Assembly (NCBI RefSeq): GCF_963678635.1
Contig: NC_087066.1
Coordinates: forward strand, 60,482,875 to 60,546,874
Direction of reading: 5' to 3'
Source of the DNA: Symsagittifera roscoffensis
Lineage: Eukaryota > Xenacoelomorpha > Acoela > Convolutidae
DNA length: 64,000 nucleotides
Shown here in pieces: positions 13,056 through 25,508 of this stretch (within the stretch, counting starts at the first letter, position 1; each line of letters starts with the position of its first letter). The translations under genes and the position numbers were made by a program. A model generated the notes under the pieces. The model was not told the DNA's origin. It saw nothing but the letters and a program-made list of their open reading frames with translations, and searched no databases.

Positions 13056-13965
13056 TTGCACTACTTGTGAAACACAAAGACACCGAATCAAAAAAAATGA
13101 CAAACTTTGATGAAAATCTGTGGAAGAAAACAACAACGAGTTTAAACTAGCTTGAAAAATTTCAAATCGCGCTACATTATAGTCAGTAGAAAAAAAACAG
13201 ATGTCGAAAACAATTCTGAAAAATTAAGTTGCTTGAAAATATAACTTGAGAAAGTTGGAAAAACTACAACTACAAAAGCTTCATGATTGTAGGAGATGAT
13301 GTTCATAAAAAGCGTTAAAAATAATTGGAAACGATTCACCGAGCGGCAAAAAAGGCGATAAATTGTGGGTCGAAACCTTTTGAGCCGAAAACAAAACTGT
13401 TGCAAAAAATGTCTTTTTTTGAAAAAGTTTTTACGACTCATCCATACTGAAGCACATAATTGTATGCAAAAATATTTTGCCCTCAAAACTACGCAATAAA
13501 AGTTGACGAAGCGGAATTAGCAAGCTGTTTAATTATTTTTAAAAAAATGAAAAAAACTCAAATCAGACTTGGTAAATTTACAAATTACTGAGCTTTCAGT
13601 TATGATAAAAACTGTTTAAATTGGAACAAAACTCATGCTTTGAAAAATCAGCCGATTAAAATCTTACCAGATAAAAAAAATGCGCTTAAAAAAATGGAAA
13701 TTGAACCGACAGAAACTAGGACAAAAACCATGATCCCGAAAAAAATTTCAGATTTTGATTGAAAAATTAATTACAGCCTGAAACAGTCTTTAACTAATTA
13801 CTACTTAAATGATGGTAGTTTTCTTTGAATTTCAAGAATTTGAGCATGTCCAAAAAGATATTTTACCATTCCTACTACAAAGATCATTCTGTGAATAAAG
13901 TTATTTACGGGAAAAAAATTAGTACCTGGTTGCAATACCCTTGCTTATCACAAAAGTGAAAACGC
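13056..13965 (+). repeat. R2 interspersed repeat, near full length
   Basis: The left end is GAGCTTTGCACTACTTGTG, and the right end is GTGAATAAAGTTATTTACGG followed by GGTTGCAATACCCTTGC. The interior (GGGTCGAAACCTTTTGAGCC, GCCGAAAACAAAACTGTTG) aligns with the copy at 62113-62903, and with weaker matches the copies near 17 and 18 kb. Non-coding. Confidence 0.65.
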
Positions 13966-14466
13966 CGTATTGACCTGAGCGTTTTTCATCCTTTAGACGC
14001 AATTAGACAACTTTTGAAGAGAGGCTGAAGCACAAAATTAATTATATTTTCAATTGTAACATTGTTTTAGCAAGTATTACTCTTCATTCTATTAATAGTT
14101 CACCTTTTTCAATGGACCTTTCCAGAAAACTAATCAACAAAAACTGTGGACAAAACTCATTATAAAATTGAAAGAAAAATTCATTCATATTTATGGAATG
14201 ATAAAAAAAAATTTATGTCCTTGTTTTTTTCTTTATTTTAATTGTTGTTCTTTAAAAATCCTATAGCTCATTCTCCGTTGAATGGCTAATGAAAACAAAT
14301 CAAATCTATGAAATAAATTGATACGAAAGAGAAAAAAACTGCTTTAGAACATGAAACAAAATTTCTTTCCCAAAAAGTAGAAGAGGCGCCTCGAGTGAAA
14401 AATTCAGCATCTAAAATTTATGTAACGATTGGTAACTGAAGTTTAACACAAAGACAAAGCAGAGCT

Positions 14467-15572
14467 TCGCATCACTTGCGATACATCATTAGAAAATCAT
14501 GCCAAACATAACATGGCAATTCAGGAAACGTCACAAAAACCACCAAATCAAAAAAATTAATTAAACAAAAACCAAAAAAACTCTGCTTTCTTTCTCTACT
14601 AAAAAATTTTTCTTCACGTTCCTCAACGAATGAACTTTAATTTGAAAATTTCATAAAACGATATTGCCAGCGCTAATTTAGCACTGAAGCAAAACTTATC
14701 TAGTAGTAACTAGGCTGACTATACTAATGTACATGCCCGTTGTGCAGAAAACAGAAAACCGTTGTGTAGAACGAATACACCGTTTGAGGCAGGGGCGGAT
14801 TTAGGGGGGGGGGGGGGGGGGGTTGGAGCCGACGCCTCCCCCCTCAGGGATTCGACCCCCTGCCGACCCAAAGGGTCCCCCCTTTGGTACTTTTTAAAAA
14901 ATTCATTTTTGGCCGACGGAAACCAAAAGTTTTCTAAATGCGCCTTCGGCGTCAATATATACAAACTTTGAGGGGGAGCAATTTTTGCTCAAAGTTTTTC
15001 AAAAAGTGCCCAAAAACGCCTTTTCTGACCTGTTTTTTTCAAAAATTTGCTCTTACTGCTTTAGGAGATCTCGAAAAATCAATTTGGTTGACCTAAAAAA
15101 AGATCGTCAAAATATTTGAAAATCCCCCCCCCCCTCGAGAAAATCCTAGATCCGCCCCTGGTTTGAGGGATAAAATTTAACAGGAAATTATATAAACTTT
15201 AAAATCTTCTTTATTACAAATTACAAAAATAAATCAAAATGTCTTCCAATTCAGTTAAAAACAATTAAAACTCAAGAAAGATTTTTATGTGCAAACTGAG
15301 CCGACAAAATTAATGCAGACACATGAAAAACCGACAGTTGATTTTTTCAAAATACTTCAGTCACTTGTGTCACTTCAGTCACTTGAGAACTCATGTCACT
15401 TGTAATGTAATAGCAGCAATCTACTAGTTTGTTTAAAAGTTTCAAACCTTTGAGCATGTCAACGCGTCAGTGGTGTAAAAATGCTGTCCAATTACTCGAA
15501 TGATTCTGTTTAACCAATTTTAATTCTGAAAAAGTCTATATTCCGATTTAATGACGCTTGCTAATCGCAAGC
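14467..15572 (+). repeat. R2 interspersed repeat carrying a nested hAT MITE
   Basis: The left hairpin is TCGCA...TGCGA (14467-14481). The right end has AAAAAGTCTATATTCCG and a hairpin with stem GCTTGC (15556-15561), loop TAATC and stem GCAAGC (15567-15572). The segment GGCTGAC near 14715 matches the R2 copy at 5.7-6.3 kb. The hAT MITE at 14790-15160 sits inside and is younger. Confidence 0.55.
14790..15160. mobile_element. hAT-type MITE with 8-bp target duplication
   Basis: A 371-bp element with terminal inverted repeats CAGGGGCGGATTTAGG at the left and CCTAGATCCGCCCCTG at the right. It is flanked by a perfect 8-bp direct repeat GTTTGAGG (14782-14789 and 15161-15168). TIRs beginning CAGGGGCGGA with an 8-bp duplication are typical of the hAT superfamily. 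The interior has G and C homopolymers next to each TIR and no transposase, so it is non-autonomous. Confidence 0.93.
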
Positions 15573-15984
15573 AAAAACAGGCGTAATTGGCGGCTATGCA
15601 GCCTGCAGTTTATCAGATTGACAATGAAAAATTAAGCACATTTTGATACTCCCAAAAAATCTGGGATTGGAAAACTTAGGAGAAGGGGAATTAATTTTGC
15701 TGTGATATTAATTTGCAAAATTGTGATCCTTTTAGCCTCAAATAGATATAACAGACAGCGAAGTTTGTTGAAGACGCGCCACAGAACTATTAGTTGCGTG
15801 TCATCTTGGCATGGTAAACATAACAAATGATTTTTAAAATGTTGCTTTATGCCATATGTCATTCAAATTTTGTCGAACATTTATTCACAAATTAACTTTC
15901 AAAACAATTGAATACTCAATAAAATACTTTTGATTTGTTTTGAGTATCTCGCCAATATACATTTATTTTAAACAGTGAAGCATT
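15573..15984. other. Sequence with no recognised feature
   Basis: A/T-rich sequence between an R2 copy and the local duplication. Short frames here lack similarity to anything I recognise, and no hairpin or repeat boundary stands out. Confidence 0.4.
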
Positions 15985-17577
15985 TACACGAGTTCAACAG
16001 CATCTTAACGTGTTTTATCACTCGACAACCTGCATTATTTTTAAGCGATTTAAAGAATAACCGGGCAGTTTCAAGCGTTTTACGGAGCAATATCACAATA
16101 AGTGGCAATTTTGAGAGATAATAGAGTAGTGCATACATATAATTGATCCGACTTTCGATACGAAAGTGACGGAATATTTGTGCTCGGGGTGGGTTTTTTT
16201 TTCTTCAGACAAATTTCGACTTTTTAACTAGCCATTTTTGACGGAATTTTTTAACATCATTCGAAAGGTATTGTTGTCCTGAGCTCAAATTTGAAAAGAT
16301 ATTTTACCTGTGATCATTTTTCGTAAAGTTACGGGGGTTTATAGATTGCCACTTTGGCCATTTTGACCAATTTGGGACAATTAACGCGCAATATATTTCG
16401 CGCTATTAATGCGTAAGCGCAGAGTTAATCCGTCTTATAAATCGTTCCAAATTGTTTAAAAGAAGCCTATTTACCATAATTGGTTTGTTACAAGGAGCGA
16501 AATATATCCTTTTGTACTTTGTATGGCGTGTGGGGGGGATGATTTTCATACAAAATTTCAAATTTTATAAATTTTTTTTTATTTTGTTTTATTTCATTGA
16601 ATTTTTTAATGTTATTACTGCTCCATAAACCTTAAAAGGCTGTCGGAACATTCAGGGTTTCGCCCTGATACGAGCAGTCTGGTTTAAGATTTATAATGCA
16701 GAATATACTCATTTTATTTTCATTTAATTGGACCTATTGCTAAAATCATTTTTTTAAAAATACATTACTATGCCAGATGAAATATATTCAAAAATTAAAA
16801 ATGTTCGCTTTTTTATCAAATAATCTGGCTCTGAAAAAAATATTACACAGAACCAAAACAGAGCGTCGCAACACTTGCGATACAAAAACAGCATTGCATC
16901 CCAAAATATTGATTAGAAAAAAACAGAAGTCGCATTACAAGATATTTAATAGAAAAAATTATTTAAGAAGTCGAAAAAAACACATTTTTGTCTCAGATCA
17001 TGATCAAAAACGGTCTTAACAAAAATCGAAAATTAATGAGGAAGCGGCAACTGAGGCCATAAAAATTAGAATGACCCTCGTTAAGCCGAAAATGAAACTG
17101 CAGTCATAAAAAAAACTCAAACTATCAAACTTTAAAACTCAATGTTTTGACGACCAATTCCTTACGAAACACCCAAATAACACCAAAAATCTCCCTTGAA
17201 GATACAAAACAAAAATTGACTATAAAAATATAACTTAAGCCAAACCCATTTAACCGAAAAAAACTGATTTACCAATTACAACAAGTTTCAATTCTAAAAA
17301 AACTGCTTGAATTAGGATAAAAAACCCAAGCTTCGGAAAAAAAACTTGATAATTCTACAAGATAAAATAAATAGCATCTAAAAAAAGGAAAATCAGCCGA
17401 CAGAAATTAGAACGAAAACGACCAATCGGAAAAAAAAATCAACATGAAATCATAACACATATTTGAAAAATTAATCAATACCTTAAATGAACTAGGAGAT
17501 AATTTATTTGAGCTTTCAAGAAATCGAGGAACAATCCTGCATGTTTCATGTATTTTCAGAACTTGTGAAAAAAACGT
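15985..17577. repeat. Local duplication, copy A (with R1 insertion)
   Basis: Aligns with 17876-18945 over its whole length apart from an R1 element at 16147-16680. Matching landmarks include ATCACTCGACAACCTGCATT, TTTCAAGCGTTTTACGGAGC, ATGCCAGATGAAAT and the R2 motif CGCAACACTTGCGATAC. Many substitutions and small indels show the duplication is not recent. Confidence 0.75.
16147..16680 (-). mobile_element. R1 element, inverted copy
   Basis: About 534 bp. Terminal features are TCCGACTTTCGATACGAAAG (stem ACTTTCG, loop ATA, stem CGAAAGT) at the left and a CAGGG...CCCTG hairpin followed by ATACGAGCAGTCT at the right. The paralogous copy B of the surrounding duplication lacks it near 18025, so this is an insertion that occurred after the duplication or was lost from copy B. 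No open frame of note. Confidence 0.75.
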
Positions 17578-17600
17578 TGTTCACAGCAGAGTTCGACAGA
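16866..17600 (+). repeat. R2 repeat within duplication copy A
   Basis: The left hairpin is stem TCGCAA (16866-16871), loop CAC and stem TTGCGA (16875-16880), followed by TACAAAAACAG. The interior shares GCCGAAAATGAAACTGCAG with the copy near 18.4 kb. The right end is degenerate (AACGTTGTTCACAG). Confidence 0.55.
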
Positions 17601-17875
17601 AGAGCCCAACAGTTTAATACAACGGAAAATAGCAGAGAATAAGAGCCGTTTGCGTAGCGGTAATAGCTCATTACGTTGCCGTTGACTTATGTTGTTCCGA
17701 CTACCGTTCCTTTTTTTATCACTTTTTCATTTGTAAATGATTTTTTAAAGAGTGATTTTTTTAACTAGCTTCCTCCAAAAATTCAACGACATGAAACAAT
17801 TGTATTTTAGTTGCATTACTTGCCATGCAGAATGAGTAAAATTCATCCACTCTTCCTCCTCTTAGCTTATTTTGT

Positions 17876-18945
17876 CGAATCACATCTTAAAGTATTTTAT
17901 CACTCGACAACCTGCATTATCCTTAAGTGATTTAAAGTACAAACGGGCAGTTTCAAGCGTTTTACGGAGCAATCACAATAAGTGGCAATTTTGAGAGATA
18001 ATAGAAAAGTGCATGCATTTATTTAAGAACTATAAGGCATAATATACTCATTTTTTTCATATGATTACACCTATTACTAAAATAATTTTTCTTAAAATAC
18101 ATTACTATGCCAGATGAAATTTATTCAAAAAATCAAAATGTTCGCTTTTTTATCAAATAATTTGGCCCTGAAAACAATATTACAAAGAACCAAAACAGAG
18201 CTTCGCAACACTTGCGATACAAAACAGCATTGCATCACAAAAGATTGAATAAAAAAACAGATGTCGCATCATCAAGATATTTAAAAGAAAAATTACTTTA
18301 AAAAGCCGAAAAAAATACATCTACAATAATTTCATATTTTTGTCTCAAATCATTATCAAAAATAGCCTTAACAAAAAAAGAAAATTTTTGAGCAAGCGGC
18401 AACTGAGGCGCAAAAATTGGGTCAACCCTCGTTAAGCCGAAAATGAAACTGCAGTCATAAAAAAATTCAAGCTATCAAACTTTAAAACTCAATGTTTCGA
18501 CGACCAATTCCTTACGAAACACGCAAATAACACCAAAACTCTCCGTTGAAGATACAAAACAAAACTTGACTATAAAAATATAACTGAGTCCATACCCTTT
18601 TAACCGAAAAAAAAACTAATTTACCAATTACAGAACATGTTTCAATTCTAGAAAAACAGCTTGAATTAGGATAAAAAACCCAAGCTTCGGAAAAAAAACT
18701 TGATAATTCTACCAGATAAAATAAATAGCATCTAGAAAAAACGGAAAATCAATCGACAGAAATTAGAACGAAAACGACAAATCCGAAAAAAATCAACATC
18801 AAATCATAACACATATTTGAAAATAATTAATCAATAGCTTAAATGAAATAGTAGGTAATTTATTTGAACTTTCAAGAAATCGAGTAACAATCCTGCATGT
18901 TTCATGTATTTTCAGAATTTGTCAAAAAAACGTTGTTTACAGGGA
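17876..18945. repeat. Local duplication, copy B (without R1)
   Basis: Homologous to 15985-17577 and shows the state without the R1 element: sequence runs straight from AAAAGTGCATGCATTTATT into TAAGAACTATAAGGC. This helps define the R1 boundaries. It carries its own R2 copy (18203-18980). Confidence 0.75.
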
Positions 18946-18980
18946 AACAAGTGTAGTTTCTTTGCTTATCAAAAGTCACT
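18203..18980 (+). repeat. R2 repeat within duplication copy B
   Basis: The left hairpin is stem TCGCAA (18203-18208), loop CAC and stem TTGCGA (18212-18217). The right end is TTGTTTACAGGGAAACAAG, then TTTGCTTATCAAAAG, a diverged version of the R2 right-end module. Non-coding. Confidence 0.5.
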
Positions 18981-21640
18981 TGCTTTTTAAGAAATTACTG
19001 TTTTGAGTATAACACAGAATGATCCAGCTATTTAACTTGAAGCTGCCGCTTGTAATATATCACGGCTTCTATAAATTTTTGAGATGAAACTTTAAACTCC
19101 GTTTTTAACAATGATTTGGAGGAAAAGCTGCACAATAAACATTTGAGCCGTAAATCAGAAAAGACCCAGTTTGTCTTACATTAACTTTTTTAGCTAAAAA
19201 AGCAACAGTATTTTGAAAATGTAAAAATGTTTGTGCCAAAAAGTCGATCTCAAAATACACAATCAGAGTGGCCTTTACTTTTTGAAAACATTTTAAAAGG
19301 AAGTTTTTTGGTTTTTTAACAAATTATTTCACGGACAGGAACAGAAAGTTGTTAAAATTTCTATCGAAACTTGCCAAAACAATTTCACCATAATATTCCT
19401 GATGAAAAACTTTTGTTTGATAAATTTTAGTCTAAAATCCACTCAATTCGAGACAAACGCTATTACAATTTAAAATTCGATTCGTTTTGTCAGGGTAATT
19501 GAAATCAGGTTTTGTTCCTCTCAATTGAAAGATAGAATATTCCGAATTGTTAGAAATTCGGTGATCTTAAGCTTTTGAGTCGGTCAAAAACTGATTTTTT
19601 TGTCATTTTATTTTCATTACCATTTTGTTTTAGTGTTTTAAGGTGTAAAAAAAGACAACCAGTGTCAAATCAGCAATTCATTTGCTCTATTGAAAACTTG
19701 TTCCTTTGGACATTGATGATGAGCGAAAAAAAAGTAATCTGCTTCATAGGGTCGGTGAAGATAAATCCCTAAAAAAAGAAGAATTGATTTCTCGTTGTTA
19801 CAAAACGGTATATTAACCAAATATAAGTTAAACAAATTTTTTAGCTACTCGGAGAGGACAGCGAACGAAACCAGTTGGATTGCAGAATGCTGCCCTAAAA
19901 TCAAAGACATTCGAATAAACTTAATTACAAAAGCATGAGAGTGGAATTAACATAAACTAAATACAATTTCCAAAGAACAAAGGTAGCGAAAAAGTAACTT
20001 TTTATTCTAACAAAAAAACGTCGATCAACAAATTGGACCATTTTAGTGGTAGTTAAGATAGCCGCTTTAAGTATATGAACTTGACACAATTGGCTGAAAA
20101 TTGAAAAGAGAAAGAAAAAAACTTCTGAATTGGTCTGTATAATCTTCAGACACTCGCTAGTCGTAGCCCCCCTTGTTCGGTTTAAATGTAAATTTTGAAC
20201 TTGTTCACTTAGCGGTTACTGCTTCTACTATTAGCGCTTCCCTGGTCGCAATTGGTTGAAACGTCGAAACATGGATAAAGTTTCGGCGAAAAAAGTATAA
20301 AAACTCAGTCGCGTCTGAAAATAAAGCTAAAAAATATTTACCTCGCAGTCAATTTTATGGTTCAACTAACTTGATATTTACCCTCCTTCTGTCCAGTTGA
20401 ATTTAGAATTTAGTCAAGCTTCAAATAATTAAGCGGTTTTCTGAAGAACAAATATATATTTTCTGTTTTTGGGAAAAACAATGGAACTTCCTGAATGCAC
20501 AACACAATTTATGGAGTGGTAAAAAGCAACGGCTGAATAAGACAAGGACAAGGAAAACAGGAACCATTAAAATTGCGGCTACTTGATTTGAAATGTTTTG
20601 TTCTTGCGCTTATTCGACAACATAAAACGCCATGGAATGTATTATTTATGGAGATTGAAAATACTGCAGCACTCACGCAAAAGTCCCGTTCAGAGAGGAA
20701 AGGATAGGAAACAGTGCGCTTTTCCTTATTTACTCAATGATATCAGGCAAACAAGCAATAAAATATAATTTATTATTATAGTTTTTGAAAGTGCTATTGC
20801 GCTTATTTTTGCAACCAGCGTGACCACAAAACATTTGAACAAGTTTGAAGAAAAAATAACGCGACAGGATTTTTGTATAAAAAATAAGTCAAATTGCATA
20901 ACAACTTGAAACAGGATTTTACATCATTAAACTTAATAAAATGTCTAAAAATAACTACGTGGACTTCAGTAACATGCTACATCTCGATTTTTTTCAAAAC
21001 AGCAAAAATGTAATCTCGCTCAGTGATGGATCTGAAATCTTTTTGAAACGCTTATTCTAGCGCCAAGGTAACTCAAATTTTGTGTCACCTAAGAAAAAGG
21101 TGTTTTAAACAGGTTTTTCAGCAAATTGATTGCGCCTTAAGCCGTAATACGTCTCTTAAGAGTTTGTTTTTCACCACATTTTTTGGATTTTAGGTTTTGG
21201 CGTTCAATAATTTGCCATTCGCACTTACGGAATCCAATTATTACCAAATCATTATCTGCCTAAATGTTGGATAGTTTATTAAATAGAGCTTGCTAATGGA
21301 AATAAAACCCAAAATAGAGAAAGCTTTACTGGCGACCAATGCAAGCAAATGTCTTGCTGCATCAACGAAGCAGGCAATTTCGAATATGATTTCAAATCTA
21401 AAACGCATTTAGCAGCGTGCATGTTAACTCATTTTGGTTCGCAAAATTTTTCGCAATTAAAGCTTTGATGTTTACCGACGATACGGTTCCGAATCCTTTT
21501 CAAGTAACTTTCACTTTGATTCTAACAATTGGTTTTAAAAAGGGGTTAAATTGTAGTGGGGTTATCTGATTTTGGGGTTATATGAGAGGGGGTTAAGAAA
21601 AAGGAGCTTGGGAACCGACAGAAAAGCGTATCAAACAACT
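18981..21640. other. Gene-free sequence
   Basis: No exon, RNA gene or repeat boundary could be supported in this 2.6 kb. It is A/T-rich and mildly less repetitive than its flanks. Any regulatory role is unknown. Confidence 0.4.
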
Positions 21641-22330
21641 GGAATCAGAGATGAGGCAAATTCACATCAAGGTCAATCGTACTCGAATAATATGAGTACA
21701 AAGATTGTTTGATTTTCCGAAACCTTCCGCTGGGTCAACATGGATCATACTTGGCACGACACACTAGCATTCATTAACAACGTTCTTCAAGTAAGCATTG
21801 AAATACATCATCTCAAGGCGTGTCTTCCATTCAGTTGTGGTACTTATTTCGCAAACCCGCCTGTTATGGTAGTGAAGTTTATAAATAACGAACGAAAGAT
21901 CTTATTTGGAAGCGATTAGTGAACAATTTTCTGTATCTCAACAACTGAGCAAATACGATATTCAGTTAAAAATTATGCCAAAGAAAACGATAGCGCTGCT
22001 ACTACCAACAATTCAGCCACTAATGAACCAGATGGGGGCTAAATGTTCAGTTCTGAGTTCTAAAAATGAAATTGATGAGCTCAAAGATACTGCTAAGAAA
22101 AAAAGGACAAGAGGGCTGAAGGAATTTCCTCGTGAGAACAAACATATTCCAGAACACTCCAAAGTAGGCACTCCGATGCCATTCTTGAGGCATACACGAA
22201 ATATCATCAACGCAATTCCGTTTACAAATCTTGCATCCATGAAGCGGTTAAGAAGCATCTCAAACGTTTTTGTAGATGATTCTTTGCAGAGTGATCTGAA
22301 GGCGCAAAAGAGTTAGCCATACGACCTGAT
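21641..22330 (+). pseudogene. Possible ORF1 remnant of LINE-A
   Basis: An open frame of 136 residues at 21906-22316 is Lys-rich, with a charged stretch (KNEIDELKDTAKKKR) that looks like a coiled-coil or basic segment. Upstream, 21640-21670 reads ESEMRQIHIKV in another frame. It lies directly upstream of the LINE-A endonuclease remnant on the same strand, so an ORF1 remnant is possible. There is no diagnostic motif, and the frame could be chance. Confidence 0.25.
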
Positions 22331-24082
22331 AGACTATGTCATGGTTTGATTGACAGAAACACTTAAGGCCAAAGAGCTATGCAGCACAGGTTCAGAAGGC
22401 AGCCTTTTGCATCGAACTAACTGGAAATGCTACCAATAACGAAGCTGCTGACTAATAAAAATGATTAACATTTGACACGCGATGCTATAAGATACCATTT
22501 ATAAGTTAAGTTTTTGTGTAAACATTAAGAGTAACCAGCCCATATGTTTTTTGTAAACTTGGCTTTAAACTCATGATGAACCGAGTTGCTTTAAAATACC
22601 TGGTTATATCAACACACTCAACAACCCCAGAACTTCTCGGGGGTGGAGATGTCATGGTTCAAAGTACAAACTAAGTCAAAATTATAGATGGACTATTGTC
22701 AATAATGACGAGTTCATTGAAATGTTGTGTAAATATGAAAACGCACCTCTTCTCATAGTGGTGTATAATCTGCCAAGATCAATAAAGCTCTTCTTCCTTG
22801 AGAATTTGAAGAGAGTTGAATAATCTAGCAGCAAAGTCATATCCTCTAAAGTCATATTTTCACCAAAAACTCCATAATTTTTACTAATCAAATATCCTCA
22901 GATCAGTATCCAATTTTGCTCAAATTTTAATCAATGGATAGAAGCACCGACTCATCAAGCTCTGATTTTTGCAATATATCTTATAAAATCACCTATAAAA
23001 ATTGAAAAAACTTCTTTCCTGTGGACAGAACAGCACAAAATGTTCAATTCAAACTCAAATTTGTATCACATTTGTTCAAAATATTTCAGAATAAATACAC
23101 AACAGTTCTAGAAAGACTTGCACCACTTATTAAACCAAAACGACTGCTCTATGGCAATAAAGTTAAAACATCCTTGGTTCTCAACACCTCATTTCCAAAA
23201 GAAATGGAGTTCACCAGATATAGTCTCGAGACCGAAAAATCAAGCAGCGAGAATTCCACTTGAAAATTTATGAGGTAAAACCGAAAAAAGATAATCGTAA
23301 AGGGGAGAAAGACTACTTATATAAAATATTATTTAAGTTATGTCTGGGTGACTCGTGGCTCAGTGGTTTAATAAATGAACTGAAAGGAATGACTAACGAA
23401 GAGCGTCTGCTCAGTACCTAAAGTTAATGATGATACAACTTCTTCCTTGAATGAGATTAAATCCGAATTCAACAATTTTTTTTGACTATAGTGGGTTTTT
23501 TAGCTTGTGAAATATCCAGTGTAAATAGTATTTTTTCATAGACGAACCAATTTTCTCCACGAGTTTATCTAAAATTGATGCATATGTAAATGGAACAGAT
23601 CATCTCAAACTCGACAAGCAAGACATCATCAGGTATTGCCAAAAAACTAACCTGGTTGTACCTACTCAGTTGCGCCATAATTGATCGCTCTGATTAAAAT
23701 GTCGTTTCAAAATGTTGCACTTTTTGAAAAGAAGGATTTAAATTTGTTGTAATTGTTATCAACCCATTGCTGTTTGAACAACGTGAAGCAGAATATTTTA
23801 ATTTGCCATGTACAACAGAGTTTATAGATATCTCGAATCGAAATCGCTGATTAACCAGTTCGGATTTCGAGAAACAGAATAGCACTATTGATGCAAAAGG
23901 AGAAGCAAGCGAGTAGATAAGACTGAACAAAAAAACGTTCCTAGTTCAACAATTTTTCTCGACTTAAGAAAGCCTTTGACACCCTGAATCACTGTGCTAT
24001 TCAAACAATTGCATATGTAAGGAAAAATAGGTCATACACAAATGGTCTACAAGCTATCTGAAACATCGAAAGCAAATAGTAA

Positions 24083-24616
24083 CAAGACTGCTCGTATAAG
24101 GGCGAAGCCCTGAATGTTCCGACTGCCTTTTAATGTTTATGGAGCAGTAATAACCTATCAAAAAATTGAATGTAATAAAATTAAATGAAATTTTTTTTTC
24201 TAAAATTTGAAATTTTTTATGAAAATCATCCCCCCACACGCCATATAAAGTACAAAAGGATAGATTTCGCTTCTTGTAACAAATCAATTATGGCAAATAA
24301 GCTTCTTTCAACCAATTTGGAACGATTTCTAAGACGGATTAAGTCTCCGCTTACGCTATAATAGCGCGAAATATATCGCACGTTAATTGTCCCAAATTGG
24401 CCAGAATGGCAATCTTTAAACCCGCATAACTTTACGAAAAATGATTACAGGTAGAATATCTTTTCAAATTTAAGCTCAGGACAACAATAGCTTTCGAATG
24501 ATATAAAAAAATTCCGTCAAAAATGGCTAGTTAAAAAGTCGAAATTTGTCTGAAGAAAAAAAAAACCCACCCCGAGCACAAATATTCCGTTACTTTCGTA
24601 TCGAAAGTCGGAACAA
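24083..24616 (+). mobile_element. R1 element inside LINE-A
   Basis: Begins CAAGACTGCTCGTATAAGG with a GGGC-GAA-GCCC hairpin and ends TTACTTTCGTATCGAAAGTC-GGAACAA. It interrupts LINE-A between codons of neighbouring reverse-transcriptase blocks. Immediately followed in the same orientation by a second copy. Confidence 0.8.
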
Positions 24617-25146
24617 CAAGACTGCTCATATCAGGGCGAAACCCTGAATGTTCCGACTGCCTTTTAAGGTTTTTGGAGCAGTAATAACATTAAAAAATTC
24701 AATGAAATAAAACGAAATAAAAAAAATTTTTCTAAAATTTGAAATTTATTATGAAAATCATCACCCCACACGCCATACAAAGTACAAAAGGATAGATTTC
24801 GCTCCTTGTAACAAACCAATTATGGCACATAAGCTTCTTTCAACCAATTTGGAACGATTTCTAAGACGGATTAAGTCTCCGCTTACGCTATAATAGCGCG
24901 AAATATATCGCACGTTAATTGTCCCAAATTGGCCAAAATGGCAACCTTTAAACCCGCATAACTTCTTGAAAATTAATCACAGGTGAAATATCTTTTCAAA
25001 TTTGAGCTCAGGACAACAATACCTTTCGAATGTTATAAAAAAGTTCCGTCAAAAATGGCTAGTTAAAAAGTCGAAATTTGTCTGAAGAAAAAAAACACCC
25101 ACCCCGAGCACAAATATTCCGTTACTTTTGTATCGAAAGTCGGAAC
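24617..25146 (+). mobile_element. R1 element inside LINE-A, second of a tandem pair
   Basis: Highly similar to the preceding unit, sharing CACACGCCATACAAAGTAC, ATTTGGAACGATTTCTAAG and GTTAATTGTCCCAAATTGG. The two units abut directly, which suggests tandem amplification after one insertion. LINE-A coding resumes at 25147. Confidence 0.8.
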
Positions 25147-25504
25147 AAAAACAGGAAACTGTCATTCAAGCTGGCTAAAAGTTGAAGGCGGCGTACCAGG
25201 GTTCCTTTCTTGGACCTTTGCTTTTTCTCATTTATACTAATGATCTTCCCAAAACGTACAAAATGCGAAGTTTTTGCTGTTTGCGGACGAAACTTAAATT
25301 ACAGGTATCAATTGTTCTATTGATGATTCAAAAAGTGATCTCGGTGCAAACGGCACTTGAATTAATGTCGATAAATTTTCTCTGAGCTTAAATAAAATGT
25401 ATCAGGTGAAAGTTGCATCAAAAAGTGCTTCCAGCAATCTAAGCTTTCCAGTTCTTGAAGTATTTGGGCATCCCTATTGATTCAAACAAAGGTTTTCGAC
25501 TCAT

Positions 25505-25508
25505 ATAG
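25505..25508. repeat. 4-bp target-site duplication (left)
   Basis: ATAG immediately outside the left LTR, matched by ATAG at 44411-44414 outside the right LTR. Removing the element and one copy restores a continuous LINE-A reading frame in the thumb region, which supports this as the true target duplication. Confidence 0.9.

Larger units (their letters stand above)
22470..25508 (+). pseudogene. LINE-A: decayed CR1/L2-like retrotransposon, 5' part
   Basis: A non-LTR retrotransposon broken by stops and frameshifts. Endonuclease-like fragments lie at about 22590-22960 (PGY...TLNNPRTSRG, then VNNDEFIEML and a YNLPR segment in place of GDFNLP). Reverse-transcriptase fragments follow: NQFGFR near 23855, FLDLRKAFDTLNH near 23955, GSFLGPLLFLIYTNDLP near 25200 and a FADE variant of FADD near 25280. 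Two R1 elements (24083-25146) sit between the SYLKHRKQ block and the GVP block. The body is cut at 25508 by the giant LTR element, and the thumb region continues at 44411. The 3' assignment to CR1/L2 rests on motif spacing and is approximate. Confidence 0.75.

Noticed and set aside
13172-13486. 104-codon minus-strand frame
   Set aside because: It lies inside an R2 repeat copy and is not open in the other copies.
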